A stretch of DNA of 64,000 bases from positions 18,318,037 to 18,382,036 of the forward strand of contig NC_049991.1 of the NCBI RefSeq assembly GCF_000003815.2, read 5' to 3'. The number at the start of each line of letters is the position of its first letter. Within the stretch, counting starts at the first letter, position 1. Position numbers and translations under genes: made by a program. This DNA comes from Branchiostoma floridae. Lineage: Eukaryota; Chordata; Leptocardii; Amphioxiformes; Branchiostomatidae. The notes under the pieces were generated by a model. That model had not been told where the DNA came from, did no database searches, and was given only the letters and a program-made list of their open reading frames with translations. Positions 34,736 through 45,099 of the stretch are shown piece by piece.

Positions 34736-35660
34736 GTGCCGTTTGTCCCGTGTCTGTCAGCGCCCAGGATTAACCGCTGCGGACTCCGGAAAGGAGAGGA
34801 AAGGGCCTTGTGTTATGTACACTTCATGGGAACGAGAACTGAAGGGTTCTGGTTGACACAAAACACCAGAAAACAGCGTTCTACTTTTACAAAGGCTCCA
34901 TAATTGGACCATGATTAATTAGCTAAGAGATTGATATTTTGCTATGGCAGGTGTTGCGTTGATTATGACATCACGTCAACTCCACGTTTTGCAAAAGATA
35001 TGTTGTTTTGCTTTACAGCTGGCCTTGAATTTAAACAATGGAATCAGACTGCATTAACGCTGGAGATAGGAAATGGGTACCGTTAAAGTCGTGAAGATTT
35101 TTCAACTTGATATATTGTGCAGATCTTTTTTTCCCGTGCAAATACCGAGAAAAATTGTAACGTTACACCAGCATAGCACGCTGTGCCAGGTGTCTGATAT
35201 TCATACGAATTTAACGGAATCCGTACGATCCACTACAAAGATATAATATTTTGTTCTAAATTTTGCATAGACGTCGATGAAGGATAGACACCCAGGTAAT
35301 AATATATGCCTAATAATAATAATAATGATAATATTAATCACCAGGTGTATTTTGCCAGCCAGTAGGTACTCAAATTATGAGTAATGAGGCTGTTTAATAG
35401 TATTCTATTTTACAGAATTCACAAGATCTTTACTTTAAGCAATGAGCCTTTTTTAACCTCCTTGCCGTATGAAATAGTTTCTTGATAATATTTAGTAATG
35501 GTAACGTGGGTCCAAGAAGGTTGTGAATTCCATGACGTTCGTATACATGAGTACTGTGGCATTCCTGTCACATATCATGTGAACTGAACGGGGATGCTTT
35601 CATACAGCCGTCTGCACCGGTTTTTGCAGCTGTCCAGAACTTGTCGTCTGATTTCCCTCA

Positions 35661-35684
35661 TGACGTCACGTCCAAGATGGCGGG
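35661..35684 (+). promoter_or_regulatory. Orphan CRE plus YY1-type start element
   Basis: A perfect CRE (TGACGTCA, 35661-35668) is followed by CCAAGATGGCGGG (35672-35684), the same two-part layout as the WIPI2 promoter. The ATG inside (35677) opens a 152-codon frame to 36135 with no recognised domain. An unannotated transcription start is possible. Confidence 0.4.
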
Positions 35685-36321
35685 CGGCCTCCCTAGCCTG
35701 ACAGTGATAAACGAGCGCCACGAGCGCGCTGTTAGACGTGTTAATTCTGGGCAAACATTTTTGTTTCCCGGCCCCGCCTCGCCAATCACGGCATCAGTCA
35801 CACAAATGAAACTCGGGATTGTTGACGAGTGGAAGGTTAGGGCCCTGGGAAACTTCTCGGCCCGGCTGACTCAGGCTTCTGGGAGCTGTCACGGACAGAT
35901 TAATGGTTATCCAGAGCCCTGCGCTGTTGTATCGTGTGAAACAAGTTGGACGTACGTGCGGGGGGAAGTGACAGATTTATCGGCCTCGGGGACAGTTAGA
36001 ATACAGAAAGTTTCCTCACATTGTAGAGGACTTGAAGAACGGACTATTTACCCAAGAATGCAATGCTGTTTTCACCACCCCCCACCCCCCTATCGATTGT
36101 TTAAGAGTATTTATTTGATGCTTAAGAACTTATAAAGCTTCTTAATTTGATACCCCTCTTTTCTTTGATAAAGGTCAATGATTGATTTTTATGGTAAGTT
36201 CATAGTCGTCTTTCTTACTCCTTTTAAATTTGCTACAGGTGTGTGTGGCCCGTGACTTTCCCATAGGATCAATTAGCAAGATATTGTGTTTAAAAAACAA
36301 CAAACTTCGAAATCACAAACA

Positions 36322-36596
36322 CAAAAGTGTGTGGCACATACTTTATTTCCATCTTGGATTCAGACTGTATATTAAGTTATCCATTTGATCTTTCAGACGT
36401 CTTTTTCTTCTTCTTCTAAACTCCTGTCGACGCTGGGGATTTCCAAACAAACGTGTACACAGAAGTGTGTAGTACATACTTTATTTCCATCTTGGATTCA
36501 GACTGTATAGCTGTCTATTAAGTTATCCATTTGATCTTTCAGACGTCTTTTTCTTCTTCTAAACCTCTGTCGACGCTGGGGATTTTCCAAACAAAC
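36322..36596 (+). repeat. Tandem duplication of about 135 bp
   Basis: Two copies share ACATACTTTATTTCCATCTT, TTTCAGACGTCTTTTTCTTC and GTCGACGCTGGGGATTT. The copies differ mainly by small insertions. Confidence 0.85.
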
Positions 36597-36824
36597 GGGC
36601 CGCTGTCAGCCCTGGCCAGTGCGGTTCCCCGGCGGGATGTTTTGAATCCGGGCCCGTGTATTTATTTGCGCAACCCCGGGGCGATGTGGAGCGGCAGAGG
36701 TGCCGCAAGTCAGCCGAAGACATGTTTAGATTGGCGCGATGATAAACTCCGTGCGGCCGCGGGAAGGATCGGGTTGGCCGTACTGAGGATTACAGTTATG
36801 TGGATCGGGCCGCCATGTTGGGGG

Positions 36825-36842
36825 TCAAGGTCACAGGGGTCA
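36825..36842 (+). promoter_or_regulatory. Nuclear-receptor DR3 site with extended half-site
   Basis: TCAAGGTCACAGGGGTCA contains AGGTCA and GGGTCA spaced by three bases (DR3), with the 5' extension TCA typical of ERR/SF-1 sites. It sits in a GC-rich island next to CCGCCATGTTGG, a reverse-oriented YY1-like element. Function untested. Confidence 0.35.
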
Positions 36843-37523
36843 CGGTGTGATTGACGGCTGAGGGCCCAGTCCAAACAGAGGGCATAGTCAAGATAGATGT
36901 AGCTGTGGAACAACGCTCTAAACATGACATGGGAAACCTTGTGATAGACACCTTTTAAAAGTTTTAGCCAGTTAGGTCCTTCCGTGCTTTTGAGGCATCT
37001 TGGCCCCCTTAGCGACAGACAATATTGCAATATATCTTTATCCAAAAGGGAACTTCAAGAAAAAGTGAAGACAATCATATTTTGCTACCCCAATGAGTTC
37101 AAACTATGAAATATGATTGAAGTGTGCATAGTCAAGATATGACGTTCTGTAGCTGTAGAACAAGTACGCTTTAAACATTACAATTGCGAAACCTTATGAC
37201 AGACACCTTGAATCCCACTTGTCTGTCCTTAAGTCTAACATGCCATGAGCGTTCGACAGCTACATGTGTATTGCCTATGCCCACTTCAATCACAGGTTGC
37301 CAACTCTGAAAAGTTAAACATCCAATCTTTCTTCCCTTTTGGTTGTGTAAAAGACAACTCTACTATTCCTATGACCTACCAACATGATGAAATTATATTA
37401 TTGCAATATTGTCTGTCATTAAGGCGGACAAGTACGGAAGGAACCAAGGTGCTAAGGTAATTCCTCAGCCTTTACATCGCCAATATAATGGTGTATAGTA
37501 TGGATGAAAATGGTCTTTTAGTT

Positions 37524-40500
37524 TTACAGTTGGTGTGTGGTGTAACGATCCCGCGGGCCAGCACATGAACACAGGTCTCCATCTGGGAAGGCTCCCGCCG
37601 TGCTCCTGGCAGTGGTGATGTCTACAGGGGCACAGCGAGTCGGGCCGTACATGACACAAGGCACACTTGGCACCTGTACGGTCTTGGTTTAAGTCAAAAC
37701 GTACAACAATTTATCATTATTCATTTCAATGTCTTTTCTTGGCCTTTTATTATCCGAAGCCTTGAAGGGGTACAACAACATTTTCTTCGTCTTTCTGCTC
37801 TTTTCTTTCCTTCTTCCATTTTTCTTCTCATCGAATTCCTTGCGTTAATTCTTCGTGTTGTGTTTAGAATTCTATGTGAAGTGGTGGTAAGGCAAGGGAT
37901 ATCAACTTCGCTTATACATGACATGTGAAGGTAGGATGGTATAGAATAGGTGCAGTTCTGTTGAGCGCCGCTAGGTGATGCATAGCTTAAAGCAAAGTAT
38001 AACTTAACATAGATTTATATCTATTTTCACCTGAAGCTACTAGTAGAGAATGCAACATGACTTACCGTGACCCCCCCCCCCCCTCTCCTTCCCAATACAT
38101 CACTGTATCAGGATCACAAGTTTATTGACCATAACATGCGAAACGCGATTACAGCTGTGTCACAATATTGAAAATGCCGCAGTCTCTAAGATTAAACATG
38201 CAGCCGCGGCCCTGGCGATAGTTTGTGGGAACGCCGGACCGTATTTTGACAAACAGCGACTTGTTTTGAAAATACTCGCCGCAGTTGGCTCTCCCTGTTA
38301 CACCAACAGTCCCGGCAGCGTTGCCGAACTGGGTGGCACATATTCTACACGCCTTGTTTTAGTGTCTCAGATATAGATATGGTGGTTAACAGCGGACTAT
38401 ATCATAACACACACAGGTCTGGCACTGGGGCGAAGTGATAGGTTTGATGTGAATTCGTCGCTGTAGGTCTCCTTGGGCAAAATATCACATTTTTGTAGTA
38501 CTTGGTTTGATCTTTAACACCTATAAACAGATACACACATACATCGTTATCGTGAACATTGAAATTATACCACCTCGACAGACCAATAATACTATAATGT
38601 GTTGTAACAATTGCTACCGTAACGTGCACTATTTGTAATGTATGCATTTAGCTCTTTACACAAGGATCGTACTTTTAACACATATGTAATAATACCACAT
38701 ACCTTGTCGTTGATATCTTTATCAACTATTGTGAACTGCAGGAGACCAAGTGTATACTGTAATAGCTATCGCTATAACTAGTATGCATTAACCAATTTTA
38801 GTAACCACTTTTAGACAATTATAAACTGGCACAGCACCAAGTACACACATGTATGCAAATATAAATGACAACCTTTTAGATTTCTACTTTGCATTTTCTT
38901 GGTGATAAAAAAGCTTTGATTTTTGCCACCGTTCGTGGCGCGCTTTTACCCAAGCCACATTTTCTGTTTGACATGGTCGCTGCACTAGAAAAAAGTAGGA
39001 ATTGACCAGATATACAGATGACACGTCAGAGGAGTTAACCAAAGAGTACGGTTCCCGCTAAGTTGCTAACTAACAGTTATAGTTTCAAAGTGGGCGGGCT
39101 AACTCTCCTGTCGAATCATCTGTCTATTTGGTCACGTTCTGGTATTTTCCAGCGAAATGTGGAGCCTGGTGGAGTCTAGCATTCTTCGCTTTTGTGCTTC
39201 TGTCACGAGCCACCGTTTTCCACCGGTCACGACTTTCGCTCAGGCGAGACCGCCACCACCCCTCCCCCGTCCCTAGAACAGCTCCCCAACCACGACCGCC
39301 GTGTCCTGTTCCGCACGGCTCCATGTAACAAGGTCAAGTGTAATTTTACAGAGCGATAAGTCTCCGCGAACTTGTTGCCATTGACATTGACCCCTGACCT
39401 CCTCTGTAGCACCTGCATGGGTTCTGACAGCGCAGTGGCACGACCGACTGCTGCGGGTAATCTCCAGGCAGATTTACCAGTGGCAAAAGAAAGTATCAAA
39501 GCTAGCTAAGAAGTACACCTGGCATGGCCAAAAGGAGTCATCAGCCACACCGGTAGCCAAACACACTCCTAGGCCGACTTCACTCCTCTGGCATGACAGC
39601 TTCTAATACTATCTTATGCTACCGTAGGATCTGCTTGGAGATAATTCTGCGGGTGCGCGGGGTAAGATTTTGTTGTCCGTCCAACTCAGTGTTTAGATTT
39701 TCATATGGGGTGGGGGAGAGGTGAGGGTCAAAGACAACTGTGAGCCTTGGTCTAGAGTCTAGACTTTTCATTAATCACAATAGAATAGATGTGTGTCACA
39801 GTCTGTGACACAAATCTATTCTATTGTGATTAATGAAAAGTCTAGACCAAGGCCCTTAGATGCATGTAGACATCAGAAATACCTTCACAGCTCCAATTTA
39901 ACCTGCAGTAGCCTGCATGTGCAGGTGGCATTCCCAGCCCTGTGGTACGGTGGAACTGCGCGTTCCACGTCTGTCCCAGCAACAGTCTCTCAGCGCCCGG
40001 GGTAAATAAACCTGCCGGATAGGTGCTGACGGTACTCACCATTAAGACTTCTCTCCGCTCGGCTATGTTGTTGTCAGGCCGCATAGAGTCAATATTATGT
40101 TCGATGTACTTGTGAAAGTCCAAATCTGATAGGTTTATACCCTGTGAAAGTGCAGAAAGAAAAGTTTGGACTAAAAAGGCGAACAAGTTTTTTAAACTTT
40201 GACAATTACCAGGGGTTTTTTTTTCTAAAGATGACGCTACCTCTACATAGCCATTCGTACATTTACCTTTCGTCGCCGTTGAAACTTTCAGTTACACCCA
40301 ACTTTTTTTTTGCCAGACAACACAAGACATATACAAATCATGGCGTCATAATAACAAAAAAATGACAAACTAAATTTTGATAAACTAAAGCACTGTTTAT
40401 TCTTTTTTTTTTTTTTTTGGAGACGGTATAGTGAAAGAGCTAAATTACTAATCTCCAGGCACGTTTGTGAATTTTAGGCAGATTTACCAGTGGTATAAGA

Positions 40501-40818
40501 TAGGATAAAAGCTGGCTAAGGAGTACACCTGGCCAAATGAGTCATCAGCCACTGGGAGCCAAACGCACTCCTAAGCCAGCTTCACTCCTCTGGCAGCTCT
40601 TGATACTATCTTATACTACAGTAGGATCTGCTCGAAGATTACTTACTTACGCGTATGGCCGTCGCCCATAAATTTCCATCCAAGCGGCCCTACGTAAGTT
40701 ACCTTATGTAACAGTCTCTGCGGACGGCTTGGCGAACTCACACTTGGCATCTGCGGGGAGCCGGGTTTCTCGGAAATCCGTCCGCGAAGAGGGGGTGTGG
40801 ACGGCAACAAACACATTC
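37524..40818 (-). CDS. Unrecognised short gene, Cys-containing C-terminus (5' end uncertain)
   Basis: Exons in transcript order: 40818-40703 (least sure), 40141-40040 and 37673-37524. The middle exon has a strong acceptor (CTTTCACAG) and donor (ATG|GTGAGT) and encodes 34 residues including LSDLDFHKYIEHNIDSMRPD and ERREVLM. The last exon follows GTACAG, continues in phase 0 and encodes 49 residues from VPSVPC through GPTRCAP to GDLCSCAGPRDRYTTHQL, then TAA. Four Cys (CVMYGPTRC, CSC) give a loose resemblance to the CART peptide pattern, without its last two Cys; I do not claim homology. The first exon ends AAG|GTAACT in phase 0 and encodes a Ser/Pro-rich stretch; no convincing signal peptide is seen. 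Only the middle exon is strong on splice-site grounds. Confidence 0.4.
38980..39185. mobile_element. MITE of the GGAGCCTGGTAGAGACTAG group
   Basis: Palindromic body (GATGACACGTCAGAGGAGTT against AACTCTCCTGTCGAATCATC) ending TGTGGAGCCTGGTGGAGTCT. Related ends occur at 46476, 48195, 48776 and, reversed, in 51160-51390. Confidence 0.55.
39458..39643. mobile_element. MITE, TAATCTCCAAGCAGATCC family, copy 2
   Basis: Left end TAATCTCCAGGCAGATTTAC, right end GTAGGATCTGCTTGGAGATA. The body shares CAAAGCTAGCTAAGAAGTACACCTGGC-type sequence with the copy at 40449. Confidence 0.8.
39757..39847. repeat. Near-perfect 91-nt palindrome with a one-base centre
   Basis: Arms 39757-39801 and 39803-39847 are 45 nt each, with one mismatch, starting GTCTAGACTTTTCATTAATC. 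The centre is a single T. Beyond them CCTTGG and CCAAGG extend the symmetry. Confidence 0.92.
40449..40641. mobile_element. MITE, TAATCTCCAAGCAGATCC family, copy 3
   Basis: Left end TAATCTCCAGGC, right end TAGGATCTGCTCGAAGATTA, with an extra short insertion after the left end. It lies in the intron of the proposed minus-strand gene. Confidence 0.8.
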
Positions 40819-41944
40819 CTGCCGATAAAAGGTTACATATTCCTGCAGGATTCGTTATTTCCATTATACCGGTTATTCCTTTTCGCCGTGAGACGAACTG
40901 GGCAAGCTGTTCTCTCTTCAAATTTGTGAAGATGATTAATTAGGTCGGTTCTATATGTATGGTTGTGGCAACGCGCTTGGCTGATGAAAATAAAAGACCG
41001 ACATTTTTTCGCCATGACAAAGTTTCGAGTGGAAATAAGTTGATTTGCCAAGGTGTAATTTGCAGCTTGCGAGGCGTTAATTATTTTTAATGAAACTGTA
41101 TTGACACGACAGAGGCACGGAGTGGGGGGTTTTAGGGTCACATTTTCTTAAATCAACCTCCGAAGATATGCCAGTATGGGCCAAGAAGTGTCGAAGTTTT
41201 GAAGTGGCTGTCCGGAGTTTTAAAGTTTTGTAGAACTTGATTTTACACTTGTTTTATGATTGTGATACGCACACATTCTTTCTGTATTTCTGGATCATCA
41301 TACTCTTTCTTTATTTACTGAATCATCATACACATTTTTCACAAGCGCACCTTAGAGTTAGTGTTTGTGAGAGCCAGGGGTTACTTTTGCACTGAACACG
41401 TGCACGTGTTGATGACTGTCTGATTATTGTCGCTTAGCAACGAATGCTTGTGTTCCCCAAGTGCTGTAGCTAGTTTTCTCTTGGTCCATTTTTGCCACCG
41501 TACAGTGAACCAATAATTCCCTGAAGTTACCACTTTATCGCATTGCCATTGATGAAATGGTCAATCTTGACAGGTGAGCAATAAAGACAGGATTCTTTGT
41601 GCAGTGGTCGATGTGGAAAAGGTCCCCCCCCCACCACCACCACCACACACACCTTCTTGAGTTATGTTGCCCACAAGCAAATACACAGAATAATTCACAG
41701 CCTGCCGAAGCACCGACGGAAAATGCCAGGTAAACCTTTTTTGAACATAACCTTCGTTTCCTCAACCGCTTCTGAAATCCATCCACAGGTTCTCAAATTA
41801 TGCTACATACAAACCCACACCATGGCACGACTGAAAACATAACCTTCTTGACGAAGGTACTGACAGGTTCTCGCCAGGATGAAAAGCTCTGGTTGGTCCC
41901 GCTTTTAAAGCACCCCCGGTTGGTAGCGCTGTAAAGGTTACCAA

Positions 41945-42428
41945 CCCGCGGTAACACATGCGCGAAATTACTTAAGCCCGCCGCTTTAATTGGTATCTGA
42001 CTGCACTTGGGGCACCGGTGCGTCACTGCGGGGTTCGAAAGATAACTCAACGATTTTAGAGATGAAGAGTAGATTTCTAATGTTTTGTGTATTCTGTTGT
42101 CATCTAAGCCATACTCTTACGTATTACGCAATATATAAATCATAAAAAAATCGGCGAAAATAACATAACAATATCGTAGTGAAGGAACCCCGCAGTGCCG
42201 CACCGGTACTCCAAGTGCAGTGAGATACCACCTTTAAAGCGGCGGGCATCACTGCACTTGCGTCCCGCCTGGGTCACTGCGGGGATTTAAAGAAACTCAA
42301 AGAATTTCAGAGATTCGCAGTGCCGCATTGAACGAACCCCACAGTGCCGCACCTGTGCCCCAAGTGCAGCGAGACACCACCTTACAAGGCGGCGGGCTTA
42401 AGTAATTTCGCACAGGTGTTGCCGCGGG
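41945..42428. mobile_element. Complex foldback element
   Basis: Outer arms CCCGCGGTAACACATGCGCG..AAATTACTTAAGCCCGCCGC against GGCGGGCTTAAGTAATTTCG..CACAGGTGTTGCCGCGGG. Inside are four more arms containing CCAAGTGCAG and CACTGCGGGG in alternating orientation. No coding capacity. Confidence 0.8.
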
Positions 42429-42599
42429 CCCCGTGACGCCCCCTGGGATACATACCTGTGACGAATTACGGGACGAGCGCCATTAGTGCGCCCCTCCGAC
42501 CTGAGACACCCGCGTCTTACCTCCCCCACAGCCGACCTGTCACGACAATTAAGACGTTTCAGAAAGAGTCTTTAGATTTACTGTACATATCTTTGTCCT

Positions 42600-43690
42600 G
42601 TGAGAGAAAGTTGTCTCATCGTTCTCTCACCGATCTGCGACACCGACACCTCCCCCTCAGTCTATTTGTCAGCGCTAATAAGGTGTCTTAGGTGGAGTCT
42701 TGAAAGTTACTTGGTCTTGGAGTTGTGTCATCTCTTTTTTACAAGGCGTCTTGAGATTTACAGTCTTGGTCTTGGGGTTGTCTCATCTTTCTCCTTCCGA
42801 CCTGAGACACCGACATCTTGCCTCCCCCTCAGCCGACCTGTCAGGGCTCATAAGACGTTTCAGAAAGAGATTTACTGTACATGTCTTTGTCCTAAAGTTG
42901 TTTCATCTTTCTCTCTCCGATCTGCGACACCGACATCTTACCTCCCCCCCAGTCCGACTGTCAGGGCTGATAAGACGTCTCCCAAGGTGTCTCGAGATTT
43001 ACAGTCTTAAGGTTGTGTCATCTTTTTCTCAGTCGGATTGCAAGGACTTATAAGACGTCTCAGAAATAGTCTTGAGATTTACTGTCTTGGTCTTGGGGTT
43101 GTCTTATCTTTCTCCCATTGACCCACCGAGAGACTCGCATCTTACCTCCCCCTCAGTCTACTTGTCAGGATTAATAAGACGTCTCAGAAGTAGTCTTGAT
43201 ATTTACAGTCTTGGTCTTGGAGCTGTGTCATCTCTTTCTCAGTCCGCCTAGCTGTCAGTAATTATAAGACGTCTCACAAGGCGTCTTAAGATTGAATGTC
43301 TTGGTCTTGGGGTTGTCTCATCTTTCTCTCTCCGAACCGCCGAGAGACTCGCATCTTACCTCCCCCTCAATCAGCCTGTCAGGGCTAATAAGACATCTCA
43401 GAAGAAGTCTTGAGATTTACAGTCTTGGTCTTGGGGTTGTCTCATCTTTCTCCCTCCGACCCCCGACACCGACATCTTCCCTCCCCCTCAGGTAACCTGT
43501 CAGGGCTAATAAGACGTCTCACAGAACGTCTTGAGATTTAGTGTCTTGGTTTGGGAGTTGTCTCATCTTCCCAACCCCCAAAACCCCCCAACCTCACCCC
43601 GACGTACGGGCATCTTACCTCCCCCTCAGTTCACCTGCAGGGCGAGATTTACGGTCTTGGAGGGGTTGTAACATCTTCCTAAGGCTCTTG
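42600..43690 (+). repeat. Minisatellite array, about 11 units of variable length
   Basis: GTTGTCTCATCTTTCTC-type motifs recur about every 80-125 bp (near 42613, 42724, 42777, 42897, 43013, 43097, 43222, 43313, 43436, 43557, 43667). They alternate with TAAGACGTCTCA, GAGATTTACAGTCTTGGTC and ACATCTTACCTCCCCCTCAG. The units differ in length and order of submotifs. Confidence 0.88.
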
Positions 43691-43931
43691 ACGGAGTGTG
43701 ACAATCCTAATTCTGTGTTATGACACAGTGGATAGCAACCCTTACGGCCCCCATGAAGGCTGTAGGGCTATCTATACCTTCTGTATGTCCTTTGTATGTG
43801 GCACTGTTAAAATAAGTTACCGATTTGAGTGTGCTTTCCTGTGTTAAAAGCAAAATAAAAATATGAAATAATTCTGTGTTATCATTGTGTGTATAGACAT
43901 GCTACCCATCAGTACACAAGGCGTCTTTTTA

Positions 43932-43992
43932 AAGATTACAAAACTCCTAAACTTAAAAGTTTATTGTCTGCGTTTAGGAGTTTTGTAATCTT
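43932..43992 (+). repeat. Perfect 21-bp stem hairpin with 19-nt loop
   Basis: AAGATTACAAAACTCCTAAA plus C (43932-43952) pairs without mismatch with 43972-43992. The loop is TTAAAAGTTTATTGTCTGC. A small RNA precursor or a tiny foldback element are both possible. Confidence 0.75.
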
Positions 43993-44816
43993 CACAAGTC
44001 TTCATTCTTATCTATTTGTGAAAAGCGGTTCATGGAATACGTACGACTCCTCGCCCTCTTTTCCCTGTGCATGAAAAGCGATACCATGAAGGCAAAGCGC
44101 AACATATTGTGTGGTCATAGAGATCTAAACAAAACATATGTCTGAACCCTTGCTGTTATACATTGTACGCATGCCATATCGCATTTCAAGTACGTGGTTT
44201 GCCTACTTTTCCAAAAGTTACATTTTTTGATAATTTGAAATGTTGCTATCGGCATATTTACGTTTACGTGCACGCGCAGATATGACAAATTGCAAAGCTG
44301 ACCCGAAATATAAATCATAGATGACTTTCCACTTCGACTTTATAGCTAGACCTTTACAGAATGTTCGGGTGCCTCCCAAGAGACCAATCTGTTACTTACA
44401 CGTCACTTCTCACCAACGGTTCGACTTGTTCTCCCCGAAGGAAGACATTCCTCCCGTCTGCCGGTAGAATTGAGATATCTGCCCCTGTTCTAACCTTCTG
44501 TTTCTCAGGTATGCGCTGCGGGGTTAGTTTGCCGTGTCTCCTATCAGAAAAAAAGCCGAAATGGCTAAAAGGCCCTTAAAGATGACTGTTGGATCGAAAT
44601 AAGCCAGGCTTTAATGTAGTTGTGAGTGATATTAGAATGATGAGTTGGTGGACTATTAGGGGTTATTTGTGTGTTTTAGTAGAACGTACAAATATGACAC
44701 AACACTGTTTCGAAATCGAAAATTTAAATTGAATGAATAATAAAAGATTCTATAAAACAATAAGTTTAAAGCCTAATACGTAATGGTAATGTTGTTTAAT
44801 TTATGATATCATACGT

Positions 44817-44819
<3 letters not shown>

Positions 44820-44848
<29 letters not shown>
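44820..44848. repeat. (TA)n microsatellite
   Basis: Uninterrupted alternating TA run in intergenic sequence. Confidence 0.95.
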
Positions 44849-44852
<4 letters not shown>

Positions 44853-45099
44853 TTTTTATTTTTTGTGACGTGTTGCCTACTTGAAATAGCGCAATTCATC
44901 CTAGGGCTGCAATATACCATTCATTAATTCATCCATTCTTTCATTCATTCATTCCTTAATTTATTTATCTTACCACAAAGAACCACAAAACATTTATTTT
45001 CAATTTTTGTTTAACTTCAAAAGCTTGTCACTTACAGACAGGAACCTAACTTATCTCCTGAACTTGTTCTAGCATCTGCTTACATTGTAAACGTAAATA

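Noticed and set aside
37465..37659. Alternative Cys/His-rich frame in the same exon
   Set aside because: It is out of phase with the upstream exon 40040-40141, whereas the chosen frame joins in phase 0 and ends naturally.
37524..37673. Assignment as a CART neuropeptide
   Set aside because: Spacing between Cys differs and the last two Cys of CART are missing; resemblance too weak to name.
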